NCBI RefSeq assembly: GCF_033807575.1
Contig: NC_084726.1
Span: 13,826,001 to 13,890,000 of the forward strand
Direction of reading: 5' to 3'
DNA: 64,000 nt
Origin: Cydia pomonella
Lineage: Eukaryota; Arthropoda; Insecta; Lepidoptera; Tortricidae
Shown: piece by piece, positions 41,332 through 52,870 of the stretch
Position numbering within the stretch: the stretch's first letter is position 1
Layout: every line of letters begins with the position of its first letter
The notes under the pieces: model-generated
Database searches by the model: none
The model's input: the letters and a program-made list of their open reading frames with translations, nothing else
Told to the model about the DNA's origin: nothing
Position numbers and translations under genes: made by a program

Positions 41332-42166
41332 TTAAGCACATCTTTGTACCTAAGGAACTGGCCACCCTGTTTTCGCTTGCCCTCCTCAAGCTCAGAATGA
41401 AATATGCGCTTAGCCACACGCTAGTCGTTCATCCGCGAAACGTGACCGCACCACCGAAGCTGACGTCACATGAGGTATTACCTCGATACCACCCACATTT
41501 TCTCTACGCAGCACTGCGGTATTCCGAACACGATCAGACCATCGGATCTTCAGTATTTTGCATAGACATCTGAGGTGGAATCGATCCAGCATGCGAATAT
41601 GGTGACGATAAACGGTCCACGTTTCAGCGGAGTATAGAAGGTTAGGCAGCACGACTGCCATATAAACGGATATCTTTGTTGCCAGTTTTAAGTCGTGTGA
41701 GCTGAGAACCTTGTGGTCTAACTTGCCAAAAGCTGCAGCCGCAGCCCCAATTCTGCTGTTAATTTCAGCATCAAGGTCACACTTGGATGATAACGTGCTC
41801 CCCAGGTATCGGAACTTGTCTACCTGGTTCAGCTGGTCCTCGCCGAGTCTAACGACCAGTGTCTGTAGACTGAGAACGTCCAGCGACATCACCTCAGTCT
41901 TCTTGACACTGACCTTGAGCCCAAACCTGCGACGGGACTCGTCGAAACTGGACACGAGCTGTTGCATGCCTTCCGGGGACTCAGTCACAAAACAGAAGTC
42001 GTCTGCATAGATGCTCTCTGTGATCACTGCGTATGGGACTTTTGTACGAGCTTTAAACCTGCCCAGGTTGAAAATGTTTCCGTCCATGCGATAGCGGACG
42101 CGAACACCCTCAGGGCATGTGAGTAAGACTTCTCGGACTGCGACAGAAAAATACAATGCGAACAGA

Positions 42167-42414
42167 ATACTGACGGAAGATCAGCGCTGTGGTCTCCGCA
42201 GCATTTATGCTGAGTCTGCGCCTATTCTTTACCACAACACATGACCCTCTACTAATATCTCTACTAATCTAAAAATAAGACACGTAATGCATTGTTATTG
42301 ATATTAGTGTCAAATTGTATGTAACTTTTTCTTTGTCTCTTGTCAATTTTCTCTTGTTATTTGTTTGTGTCACAAAGCATGTAAGTTGTGGTTGAATAAA
42401 GATTTTATCTATCT
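42167..42414 (+). mobile_element. Retroposed 3' tail inserted in the LINE
   Basis: 248 bp between perfect AACAGA duplications (42161-42166 and 42415-42420). It starts ATACTGACGGAAGATCAGCG and ends GTTGAATAAAGATTTTATCT ATCT, a polyadenylation-like signal plus (ATCT)n tail. It is in opposite orientation to the host LINE. Source LINE or SINE family unknown; no coding frame. Confidence 0.85.
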
Positions 42415-42849
42415 AACAGAGGGGGTGCTAGAACGCAACCTTGCTTCACCCCGTACGTAACGGGGAAGAAGTCCGATTGTTCGTCATCGGTAGCAACGCA
42501 GCACTCCATGTCGTCATGTAGTAGTCTCACTAGCCTTACAAACTCCTCCGTGCATCCAAGCTTGCTCAGAACTATCCAGGGGGCTTCACGAGGCACGCTG
42601 TCAAATGCCTTCTCGAGGTCAACAAAGCAAAGAAACAGTTGATGACCTTGCTCTTTGCTTTCCTCTTCTAGTTGACGCACTGATAATATAGCTTCACAGG
42701 TGCCTCGGTCAGGCCGGAAGCCGAACTGGGTCTCCGGAAGCAGCTTTTCGGATATACCCACTAGGCGGTTTAGCAAAACTCTGGCAAAGACTTTCCCGGG
42801 GACCGATAACAACGTAATACCACGGTAAGAATTGCAATTAAATGATACA

Positions 42850-43780
42850 GTATTATTAAAAGATCATATAGGATTATCCTATCTAATAACTGTTAATTCC
42901 ATCTACACACAGTTCCCCAAATATCCGATAGCTCAAATATAAGATTCCCAGAACGCAGAATTACCTGAATGTATACCTGGAATCAACAGTAATGCGATAT
43001 TGGCTTTTACATTTATTTACAATTTATATAAATATAGCTTTCACGTGAATTTTGTCAAGAGCGTTATACCTGCTAGCGTGAAAACTCGTTTATCAATACG
43101 ATACATAAAAAAAAACTGTTTCTGTACCTTGCCCGACAAAAATGGTATATCACATGTCAAGCGCATGTACTGCGAGCTGCAAATGTACATACCCACCCAG
43201 TGTTAATCTTATTGTTTGTTACTGAGCGAAGTTAACTGTACCACCGACAAATCTTGACATTTTAGTCGGTACCAATTCCCATCCCTGCCATGACAAGCAA
43301 TACAGCGCGTAGCGCTTTATTCCACGTTTTATACGTTTATTTTACGATTAATAACACTTTACAGCGCTGCGGATCACCGACAAAATAACTTCCGTGTACA
43401 ATTTTAATAACTTTGCATGCGCACTAAAAGAAAATCAATTAAAAAGAATGTGTGGTATATTTTATTCGTACTTTTGTGTATATTCATGAAGTGATTTGGT
43501 CTGACATTTAAGTGTTTGTATCTGACTAGGGCATATACACGCAAATAGTCTGACCAGCGAGTCGCGTTACGAGCATTTTTTTTTTCTTTCTTTACATGGC
43601 AACTTTTTTCCCTATCAAATAAGCTGTCAATTTGAAGCTGTCATTTAATTTCATAGTAATTTTGAGGTGCGCCTTTAATAAGATTCATATACTAGCCGTG
43701 TTTTATCCAACCTCGACATTGGCAGAATCATCAACACCTTGATGGAGCCATAACACGAAAAATTGATTGATAGGTGCGCC
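42850..43780. other. No recognisable gene
   Basis: AT-rich with chance frames only (for example 43000-43206). Nothing assignable. Confidence 0.35.
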
Positions 43781-43799
43781 TTGTACTGAAATTACCACG

Positions 43800-44530
43800 T
43801 TTTTAGGGTTCCGTAGCCAAATGGCAAAAAACGGAACCCTTATAGATTCGTCATGTCCGTCTGTCTGTCCGATTCTGTCACAGCCACTTTTTTCCGAAAC
43901 TATAAGAGCTATACTGTTCAAACTTAGTAAGTGGATGTATTCTATGAACCGCATTAAGATGTTCACACAAAAATAGAAAAAAAACAATAAATTTTGGGGG
44001 TTCCCCATACTTAGAACTGAAACTCAAAAAATCTTTTTTCATCAAACCCATACGTGTGGGGTATCTATGGATAGGTCTTGAAAAATGATATTGAGGTTTC
44101 TAATATCATTTTTTTTCTAAACTGAATAGTTTGCGCGAGAGACCCCCCCCTGTAACTTCCAAAATAACAGAATGAAAAATCTAAAAAAATATATGACATA
44201 CATTACCATGCAAACTTCCACCGGAAATTGGTTTGAACGAGATCTAGTGAGTAGTTTTTTTTTTAATACGTCATAAAATTTAAAAACAAAAATTTTCATC
44301 AAACCCATACGTGTGGGGTATCTATGGATAGGTCTTCAAAAATGATATTTAGGTTCCTAATATCATTTTTTTCTAAACTGGATAGTTTGCGCGAGAAACA
44401 CTTCCAAAGTGGTAAAATGTGTGTCCAAAGTGGTAAAATATTGAACAAGATCTAGTAAGTAGTTTTTTTTTAATACGTCTTAAATGGTACGGAACCCTTC
44501 ATGCGCGAGTCCGACTCGCACTTGGCCGCT
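43800..44530 (-). repeat. Dispersed CCAAGTGCGAGTC...GGTTCCGTA repeat, minus copy
   Basis: Inverted relative of 20028-20860, from TTTTTAGGGTTCCGTAGCCA to GAGTCCGACTCGCACTTGGC CGC. It has the same two-copy core, but the second core is shortened (44270-44460), and the G run is a C run at 44144-44150. Confidence 0.7.
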
Positions 44531-44688
44531 TTTTTGTGACATGACTAGCTGTCAGACTTTAAGAAATTTTGACATTTCCGTTAGTCATTTCACGTAGAGG
44601 GCAAAGCAAAACGTAATGGAGGCGTGGATTACCTTACTAATAAAGAAAATTCCTTTTATTTACTTGAGTACCTTTTAGTTCTTTAATG

Positions 44689-44802
44689 CCTGGGCCGCAC
44701 TAACGGAAAATTCCGTTGATTATAGCAATAATCGCAGTGTGGCCATATGAAAAACGTTCATTTCGCGATAATCAACGGCGTTTTTCGTTAGTGTGGCCCC
44801 AG
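44689..44802. mobile_element. MITE, GGGCC(G)CACTAACG family
   Basis: Inverted arms CCTGGGCCGCACTAACGGAA and (complement) CTGGGGCCACACTAACGAAA, with inner CCGTTGATTAT / ATAATCAACGG. 114 bp. Confidence 0.75.
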
Positions 44803-45150
44803 CATCAAGAAGTGACATTATGCGAGTTGGGATCCGGTGTCAAATGCTGGGTGTATTCATTTGAAATGTCATCTCTCGTATTTTTATTAAAACGTGAGGC
44901 CAATTATATCCATATTATATCATACATTTCGATTTCAAAATGATGTCACTTTGTTATCATACACGCGTGTAATTCGCTTGTACTTTTTCGTACAAGTGAG
45001 ACGCACGGGCGGATGATAATGACAAACAACATTATTTTGATATCAAAATGTAAGTTTTAATTGGCTTCCATGTCCCTCTCTTTTAAATGCATCCAGGTTC
45101 TCCAAAACATGTTGCGTGACTAAGAATATCTCCTGGAAGGATCCTGGGAT

Positions 45151-45301
45151 CTATAAGCAGCCGAGGTAGGATTTCTTGCAGCACTTTCTGCAGCAAGGGA
45201 AGTAGTGGGACTTGACGCCCTTGCCGTTCGACGTCTTTTTCTTCTTCTCCCTGCCTCGGCCGAAGTCGGGGCAGCGCTCAAAGTCGATCTTCAACTTTAC
45301 T
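45151..45301 (-). CDS. Terminal exon of a lysine- and cysteine-rich protein
   Basis: Minus-strand exon starting after the acceptor CGTATAATTTCAG at 45301 and ending at TAG (45153-45151). It codes about 49 residues: VKLKIDFERCPDFGRGREKK, then KKTSNGKGVKSHYFP and CCRKCCKKSYLGCL. Codon third positions are strongly G/C, unlike all surrounding DNA, which argues for a real exon under selection. The first base of the exon completes a codon from an upstream exon. The nearest upstream coding exon on this strand is at 46500-47121; they may form one gene, but I could not find a donor of matching phase with confidence. Six cysteines in a basic tail suggest a disulfide-bonded or metal-binding end. Function unknown. 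Confidence 0.6.
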
Positions 45302-45479
45302 CTGAAATTATACGGTTTATTTAATAGTATGGCATACATCGCAGGGCAATCAGAGTATAGCTTTGAAGTCGTTAAGCCAGGAAAACGGTTCATGATTTTT
45401 TTTCTTTAGTTAATAAGGACACTAGAGAAAGATTTACCTTCAAGGCAACTGTAAGCAATCGATTGGAAATTATTAACAC

Positions 45480-46260
45480 TTGCCGGTTTAAATTATTGCT
45501 TTTTCTTAATTTCAGATCCTAATGACCGTTGTAGCTCATGAAATATGGCGTTTCATGAACCAAAGATTTCCTTTAGCAGGATTGGTCCTAAGGAGCCAAG
45601 GTTGTTCTTTAAGAAGTGGAGCCACCAATATTTTTGATGTAAATGTATTAGGCGCGGAAGGGGGTGGCTTCTCTAAACTTCTGGTCGGGGATGAAAAATT
45701 AATTTTTGGTATCATATTGACACAATTCCGTGGTAAAAACATAAAATATGAAACAAAACGTTCTCGTATATGTAAAGATAGTCCCGGTGAAGAATATAGC
45801 CATATTTCTTATCCCACAATTCATCCCTTCATTCATGTCTTAATATGAAAAGGAAGGTTAAAGTTTGTAGGGGGAATCAATGACCTCTGAACCAATTTAG
45901 ATGAAATTTGGTATAGAGTCCCGGGGAAGAAGATATAAATATTTTTTAACCCAAAAATGATGCAAAGGGAGGTGAAAGTTTGTATGGGGAATCAATAACC
46001 GATTTTGATGAAGTCTACGTCAGTACATCTTTGATATAATTGAAAATGGTACCAAACTTAACTTAGTACCTAAACTTAAATAGTAATTAAGCTCAGACGT
46101 TGCCGACACTGAACGTGAGATCCAAGACCATCAGTTTCATAGGCAGGGTCACCCACTGGGCCAGACCGGTCGTCGGCGGGGTGTATCTCATTACGTCTCT
46201 ATTAAATGTTTACGAATATTCAGCCAACTGATTCGAGCAACACCGGGAAGGGAGTCGGCA
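45480..46260. other. Intergenic or intron; degenerate repeats
   Basis: 45845-46010 holds two loosely repeated blocks (GGAAGGTTAAAGTTTGTAGG and GGGAGGTGAAAGTTTGTATG, each followed by GGGGAATCAAT). 46115-46180 resembles, on the minus strand, the head of the SINE family at 63605. The frame at 45522-45848 lacks family features. Confidence 0.4.
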
Positions 46261-46499
46261 TTCGCACTATGTCCCCTCTATCGAAGCACATGCCCAACTG
46301 GGCATAGTGCAGTGTGTGTCGTGACTCGTCCGTACACAAAATTCATCGAGGTGTGCAAGATTTGTCTTTGACGTGTGTATTTTTCTATGTATTTGTGTCA
46401 CCATTACTGATCGGATTTGTATGTGTGTGAGAAGTGCGACTGTGTGAAAAATGGAAGAACGATTTATATGGTAAGATATTGTTTGGGCTCCTCCCTTCC

Positions 46500-47121
46500 A
46501 ACGTGTCGGAAGCCGGTGTTGCTCGAAGGTGATCTGCCTTAATACGTACTGCATTTCCCTGATCTTCCTCTTTTCCTCCTGTTGTTTTAGCAACCATAGC
46601 TGTATCTGCTCCGCTATCTTCTGCCGATTCAACACCCTCGGCAAACTAGTATACTTCTTATCTTTACTCTTTGCCAATTTTTCGTAAAATTCGTTCTTCT
46701 TCTTCTGTTTGTTCCAATCATGTTTCCCTTGCCTATCAATACTTATTGATATTTTTCGTCTGAAATTTGTATTTACATCACTGGAGTTTCTCTCATAACT
46801 ATCACTACCTTCATGTATTTCTTTTATCTGCTTTTTTAAAGTTTTCAAATTTTCAAGACCGGTGATTGCATCAGTATCATTACTTTTTTCAAGTTCTGGT
46901 ATAGCTTCGTCGATAGCTTTGTTAATTTTGATGTATAGATCTTCTTTCTCTTCCTGCAGTATTTCAATTTGTGCCGCTGTCTCGTTTGCATGATCGATTT
47001 CTTCTACTGTTTCTATATATGTTTCGTTCACATTTGTGGCATTCACGTTGGTGACGTTGATATGGGCTGCTTTTGATGGCAACAAGGAACCCAGTAAAAT
47101 TGAAAAATATAACAGACGATG
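46500..47121 (-). CDS. Putative secreted, glycosylated, coiled-coil protein (exon)
   Basis: Minus-strand exon that begins after the acceptor TTTCGTTTTCCAG at 47121 and reads HRLLYFSILLGSLLPSKAAH, the hydrophobic end of a signal peptide with likely cleavage near SKA/A. It continues with sequons NVT, NAT, NET and NET in the first 50 residues, a Glu/Lys-rich helical part (EILQEEKEDLYIKINKAIDE and GLENLKTLKKQIKEI), and a basic part RQKIAEQIQLWLLKQQEEKR followed by KIREMQYVLRQITFEQHRLP. The frame stays open to 46267, but the amino-acid pattern loses coherence after about 46500, so the donor is probably near there; the low boundary given is approximate. The start Met must be in an upstream exon. 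It may join the cysteine-rich exon at 45151-45301. Not recognised as any named family. Confidence 0.6.
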
Positions 47122-47169
47122 CTGGAAAACGAAATTGAATGGTTTAGTATTAAAATAATAACTCACTCA

Positions 47170-47620
47170 ATCATTTACTCATACAATCTAATTTCTAATA
47201 AATAATATTGTTCAAGTTTTTTTTTCAATCGACTTCTGTATAATATTCTTTTGTGGAATAAAAAAACTAGGTAGAAGGTGTTCGAGTAAAATGTAAATTT
47301 CGGTTTACTATCAACATTCAACAAACATTAGTACCTATACTGAATAATAACTACGAACACAGCGACATTGGTTGGAAAAACAATTGTTGATTAATCTCGC
47401 ATTTTAGACTAGATACCTTATCTTGCCCTACATGTATAATTCAAACAATAGAGCAGGCAAAGAAGTATAAGCCATAATTAAGTATAAAATACATGAATAT
47501 CAAAGAAATATCTCGTTACAAAGCATTATGAACTGTCTGTCGGGCTACGGGTATACGGGTGGTGTGACGTGTGGTAGGCAGGCATACAACATTGTAATTA
47601 TAACTTAAATAATGTAGTAC
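47170..47620. other. Upstream of the secreted-protein exon; nothing recognised
   Basis: AT-rich sequence that may be intron or promoter of the gene at 46500-47121. No TATA or start exon could be picked with confidence. Confidence 0.3.
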
Positions 47621-47624
47621 AATA

Positions 47625-47760
47625 CAAATACAAATACAAATACAAAATACAAAATTCTTTATTTCCTTAAAAAACACATGGCCATGATTTAGGGGATGGA
47701 GCCGCCCGGTAAGCAAAGAATTGCCTGTGTTGGGCGGCACCGCTCTTCCCTACGTTAACA
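47625..47760 (-). repeat. LINE 3' end with (TTTGTA)n tail
   Basis: Low end is repeated ACAAAT/ATACAA units, then AAAATTCTTTATTTCCTTAA (minus: AAATAAAGAATTTT), then a GGGGATGGAGCCGCCCGGTA block. Read on the minus strand it is a 3' UTR, signal and tail. Confidence 0.55.
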
Positions 47761-47935
47761 ACAAAACAACAAGTAAATTATTTATACAACATATGAAAAC
47801 CTAAAAATCTAAAAATATAATTTCTAAATATTTAATATTCTTATAAATTAAGTAATCAATTTGAAGACTTATTTTATTGTATTATAAATATAACTAACTT
47901 AAATATGAAAGTAGCTGTACATACATGAAAAAGAT

Positions 47936-47937
<2 letters not shown>

Positions 47938-47966
<29 letters not shown>

Positions 47967-47985
47967 ATGTGTACGTATGTATGAT
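47938..47985. repeat. (GT)n microsatellite
   Basis: About 12 GT units from 47938, then degenerate GTGTAT/GTAC units. Confidence 0.9.
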
Positions 47986-48079
47986 AGACTATTCTGTCCG
48001 ATTGGCAATTTGTTGACAATGACTAGAAAAATAGCAAGCCTAGAATAATATGGAAATTTAGAAATATATTGAAATGGTT

Positions 48080-48175
48080 ATTCATTTATTTATTTAATAT
48101 TTATTGCAGAATACATGAAGGTGTAAATGGCGGACTCAATGGCGGTCTCTACCAGATTGAACAACAAAATTGAAA
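48080..48175 (-). repeat. LINE 3' end fragment
   Basis: TTTATTTATTTAATATTTAT followed by AATGGCGGACTCAATGGCGG TC. Same family as 26820-26940. Confidence 0.45.
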
Positions 48176-48179
48176 TGGT

Positions 48180-49020
48180 TGAAAAACATAAAACCAAAAA
48201 TTTTCAAATTTAGTTTTTTTTAATATCCAAATAGAGACTTACTCGTATATTTTAATCAAAACCGTAGTGAACTACAAAGAAAAACATAACAATAGTTTGA
48301 CCATGAAGTCAAAAAGATTTTTCGTGTTTTTTTACACATTAGTATGATTTCAAAATATCGGGGTAACTTACTACGGGGTAGACCAAAAACATTAAAAATA
48401 TATACATATTTGTCTTGCTTATTGAGATTTTATTGCCCTCAAATTACACTATTTAACTAGTCTAAGTAAGCTTATATATATATTGCCAAAATTCTCCATG
48501 AAGAGCTAGGCTTTAAAAAAAACTTTCTAAATTTAAAATTAAATTACCTTTTGTAAGGCTACCTGTTTAAAGAACATTCGTCAAGTGGCGAAAATATGAA
48601 AATTTGTTCAACGCTGAAGAGTCCGTACTGAAGTATATTTACTTTCTACTGAAAATGCTAAGAATGCCTTTAACTTTTCCATCGTCTCAACTCACACTAC
48701 CGTCATTTTAAAGGCAACCCTAAGCCGCACAAATTAAAGTTTATACTCGAACTAATTCTAACATAAGAAAATAGATTTTCAGAGTAACTTGATAGAGCGC
48801 TAGTTCAAAGAACCAAAAAGATGTAAAAGCGATAGAATTGATACATTTATAAGACCAGTATCTTATAAAGGAGTCCAATAGAGACTTATTCATTATTTTG
48901 GCTTCACTGAAATATTAGGAGAGCTCTAAAGTTTAAGAGAATATCTCATAATAAAGAACTTCAATAGTTCCTAGAACTATTAATAAGTTTTTTGAAGAAG
49001 ATATTTAAGAATAAGTTTTT
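48180..49020. other. No recognisable gene
   Basis: AT-rich sequence with no frames or repeats that I can name. Confidence 0.35.
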
Positions 49021-49027
49021 TGTCAAA

Positions 49028-49375
49028 AAATCATTTTTGATACTAGCTTTTATCGCTTGCTGTACTTTTTTTTCAACAAGCAACTGATACTCGCCGAGAC
49101 AATTCTAACAAACCCGAACACAGCTAGGCTACGTTGTTTTATTACAGAGTTCCCATGGCCACCTCCTGTCTCCACCATCAGAGCAGCTCGATGGTACAAT
49201 AATATTAGATTGTCACCCGACTTACATATTATCACGGATGACAATCTAATATTATTGTACCATCGAGCTGTGCTATATGCACTCAAATTTTCAGCTTCAT
49301 CGAGAATCGGGAAGTGGGTTAAATTTAACTTGCAAGACTTGACCCGTATAAACATACATAGTTACTAAAACGGGT
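49028..49375 (+). repeat. Dispersed repeat R3 with internal hairpin
   Basis: Same family as 30905-31230. In this copy the CAGCTCGATGGTACAATAAT segment is followed by a perfect inverted duplicate of itself: arms 49184-49215 and 49239-49270, 32 of 32 pairs, 23-base loop. Confidence 0.75.
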
Positions 49376-49758
49376 AAAAATCGTCCTGGCTGAAAAGTGG
49401 GCGCCTTTTTTGGACCGTATAAAAAGCTAACAAGTTGACTAGGTACAGTCCGCATCAATAATAGGTGATGAAACAACGAGCCAAAAGTATCTGCCACCCT
49501 CGAATACTCTTCCAAGTAGAGATAAATCATAGGATCCATTGAACTACAGGGCAATTATATGTTGATTTAAAATAACAATACAAAATTACCTAAATAAATA
49601 AATAACAGCGCATAAATACAGACACAATGCTATTTGTGTAACATGTCGTATATATTTTTGTGGAGATGTCGCTTCGATGTGCAGGATATAATTGTAGATA
49701 TTTGACTGCCCATATTTTGACATTCATGTCCAATACACTATATACTATTTTGGAAGGC

Positions 49759-49915
49759 AAGATCGAAGGTAGAAGAGGAAAAGGAAAACCACGAGCAAGT
49801 TACACGCAGCAACTAAAAGGAAAAGCAAACGTCGTGTCTTACAGGGATCTAAAGAATTTGGCCGAGGACCGCGAAAACTGGCGTCTACTCCACCGACAAG
49901 AGCCATGCTCTTAAA
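49759..49915 (+). pseudogene. LINE C-terminal remnant
   Basis: Frame ILEGKIEGRRGKGKPRASYT, then VVSYRDLKNLAEDRENWRLL and a stop. EGKIEGKRGRGRPRxxxxxQ...SYRELKxLAxDRxxWR is a common LINE ORF2 end. 5'-truncated. Confidence 0.65.
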
Positions 49916-49919
49916 TTAA

Positions 49920-52390
49920 GAGAGAGTCCATTATTAAGTATTAATAGTCAGCCGCATGGTACTAAGCTTATGTATGCATCGGCCAGCCAAAACGAACGTC
50001 TCTAGATAAAGCTCCTCGTCATATAGCGATACATGTCTAGCAATTTTGCCTAAATAAACGCGAGTGGGACGTTTAAAATTACATACGAAAGTTACAGTGA
50101 AAATTTCAGTTTTCAAGTGATCTTCTTAAAATATCTAGAGTAACTTAGGTTAAAAACAATACCGGTAATTCAAGTTTTAATAGTGTAAAGTATTAAGCGG
50201 ACTCACCATATCAGAGACGTGTTTCGTACTGTGGAGTCAATTCCGTTCGTGTTTACGAGTCGAAATAAAACGAATGGTTATAATAAACCGTGGACTATTG
50301 TGCAATGTGCAGTGCAGATATTTCTTTTATAAATGTTGATATTCACGATTTCTGAATGATTTTGCAACGCCTAATGTTTTTGAATCACTTAATTTATCAG
50401 ATTCTCTTACCCAAAGGTTGTCTGGACGAGTTGGCTATTAGCGATAGGACCGCCTATATTGTCTGCTTCTATCTTTCATCAACTGTTTTCTGAAAACATT
50501 TCTTTTATCGGGCTGTGCCGTAAAGATTATTCACGGGAAGCCGATTCAAGTTTATAATCTTAACCTGATTTTTGCTATGATGCAATCTCAGGGCATTACG
50601 CACGGATCAATAAATGCCTGCTAAAATACATAATTATTTGATACTCGATGAGCTATTACTTAACCATTCATATGTGTGTGGTGGTCAAAAATCTTGGTTG
50701 AACCCAAGAACCTTAGTTGTGCTATATAGAGTAGAAAAATCGTTTATAAAATAGGTAAGAAATGATTAAAAATTCAGTCAGGATCCTTATCACACACAGA
50801 CGACGTTAAAGCTGACATCAACTCTCGGGCTACAAGGGGCTTAAAGCGGCCTAATAACATGCGTAGGGCTTATCTTTTATCATTCTGAACACTCGCCAGC
50901 ACATTCATGAAACATTTTGGACTCAACTTGCCCCACAAGGACTGAGCCCTTTAACGTGTACGGGCGCTAATGTGATTGGGGTCATACAAATATTAATTCC
51001 TAAAATACTGAAGTTGGTGTAAGTAAAGCTTGTGAACAGGGCTGGACTAACGTAAGAACGGCCGTTCTTATTTTGTTGGGTACTTTTACATTGCATTCAT
51101 CATCAGCAGTTTATATAGGTCTTACTGCTTGGCATGGCAGAGAGAGGCTACCACGAACATCAAAAATTGAACTTATATATTTTTTAAGATATAGGAAGTA
51201 AATGAGCAGGCGAATTGCCTGATGATAAGCAATTGATATCGCACATGGACTTCTGCAAAGCCAAAAGAAAAAAGTATCCGGATAATAGAAGCAACGGAAA
51301 GTCACGTGATCATTTATATACATAATTTCACTTTTGACGGCTAGGCCCCCTGTGCACTTCGAAGGGCTTGTTCCGCGACAAACCATTTATTTTCATGATG
51401 GATGCTTTGACCACTCTCTTGGGCGCAATGCTGCAGCAGGTTGTGGAAAACCGAACCTGGAGGCATTGCCAACGAAATATTATTGTCACCTGCGCTAACT
51501 ATTACTATAAGTATGTATTCTTATCTACATGTTTTATTTTATTTGTTTTTATTAGGTTAAATTATATAACTGTTATTCTTTGCATGAAATAAAAGGCTTT
51601 TTATTTTATTATTATTAGGTCAAATTAGGTCTTCATTTCAGGCTTTGCTACAGTTTCTGCAAAAACTAACCCACATTTAATATTCAACACCACGAAACTG
51701 CAACTTCCAACGAGTTCAGACATTTTCACCGACTGTGCACAAGATGTTGCGAATCGTTGCGAGATTCTCGAAACATTCCTGATCTCCGCTCTCGCTATTA
51801 CCGTGATGACCGCTTATCGCGTGAAAATAAGACTGTGGTCGAGCGATAGCGGATAGCGGGTGATATATAATACAACATTCATATACTGAATTAATTAGAT
51901 ATGCTCAGTTCGTTTTCACTATAAAAGAAGGCTAATAATCACCGTGATATCAGCTCGTCGCTTGATCAGTATTATTGAAAATAGCGACCTTTGGAAAACA
52001 ATGACTGAATTTTAACTATCTAGATAACCGCATTTGCTTACGAGTATCACCGCTAGAACTAGTTAAACTAGATGAGCCTTATGTTCTACAGTTTATTTGT
52101 ATTGCCATACAATGCGATTTTAAGGTGTTTATCACATTGGCGCCACATCTGGATGAAACGACGGTGTAATAGCAGTTATAATCTATTTCAAAAAAAATAC
52201 TAACAATTTTATTGTATGAAGATTCATACAATATAAAATTGCATTTGTGAGCTCACTTGTTATATTTGGAGATCCAAATTGCCTTATGTTTCCTTTTTAT
52301 GTAACACATAGCTGAAAAGGAAAAATATGGCAAATACAAACATTGTAAATACAAACATTATAAATAGTTAATCTAGATTTAAGTAAAATT
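49920..52390. other. Mostly unassigned intergenic sequence
   Basis: 51175-51290 shares the GAGCAGGCGAATTGCCTGAT..TAAGCAATTG motif style with 8720-8800, a decayed dispersed repeat. The rest shows no exon or repeat that I can support. Confidence 0.35.
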
Positions 52391-52391
52391 A

Positions 52392-52497
52392 TATTGTACG
52401 CCTGACAGGCAAATTACAGCGATACTACCAAAATATCTATTATAACCTGTACACCTATAATTATGCAATAAATGATATCTTATCTTATCTTATCAAA
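52392..52497 (+). repeat. Retroelement 3' end with (TCTTA)n tail
   Basis: TGTACGCCTGACAGGCAAAT, ATCTATTATAACCTGTACAC, ATGCAATAAATGATATCTTA, then TCTTA repeats. Signal and tail are in plus orientation. Head missing. Confidence 0.55.
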
Positions 52498-52633
52498 TAT
52501 AACGAGTGAAGGTCACAAATGTCGCAATGCCTGAAACTAAGGCTTAGTTGCAACAATCTTACCGCTTTGCCTTCTTATTGTTCATAAACCTAGAGCAAAA
52601 ATTTCTTACGCAAAATGTTCGCGCATTAGTAAT

Positions 52634-52870
52634 CGCTCCCCCCTCCGCTCATTGTGGACTACAGCCTTACTACTGTCCTCGTAGGTACCTTATTTAATGC
52701 CTTCCCCACACCCACAGATAGTATAGCAAAAGTGTATAAAAGTAACAAACGCTCCCCGCTCTGCTCATGAAGGGCCACAGCCTTACGCCTGTCCTCGTAT
52801 TTGCTCACGTAATGCCTTCCGCCTCACCCGCAGATAGTGTAGCAAATGTATTTGTATAAAAGTTACATAC
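52634..52870. repeat. 116-bp tandem duplication
   Basis: Unit 1 from 52634 and unit 2 from 52750, each with CGCTCCCC, a CACAGCCTTAC or TACAGCCTTAC motif, TGTCCTCGTA, TAATGCCTTCC, CAGATAGT.TAGCAAA and GTATAAAAGT. They diverge by perhaps a fifth. Confidence 0.75.

Larger units (their letters stand above)
40950..42841 (-). pseudogene. RTE-like LINE, 5'-truncated, with two insertions
   Basis: Minus-strand ORF2. From 42841: NCNSYRGITLLSVPGKVFAR, motif A FVDLEKAFDSVPR, motif B TYGVKQGCVLAP, then an insertion (42167-42414), then motif C IYADDFCF, GLKVSVKKTEVM, FRYLGSTLSSKCDLDAEINS, SAETWTVYRHHIR and LKIRWSDRVRNTAVLRRENV; after a frame break come HSELEEGKRKQGGQFLRYKD, a second insertion (41186-41331) and a short basic C-terminus. 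The 3' end at about 40950 has an (ATT)n/(TGATAA)n-like tail, as RTE elements do. The endonuclease is missing. Without the two inserts the frame is nearly open. Clade assignment is by motif style only. Confidence 0.8.

Noticed and set aside
45522..45848. Gene of 108 codons after an acceptor-like TTAATTTCAG
   Set aside because: No recognisable features and no matching upstream exon on the plus strand; the acceptor-like motif is weak evidence alone.
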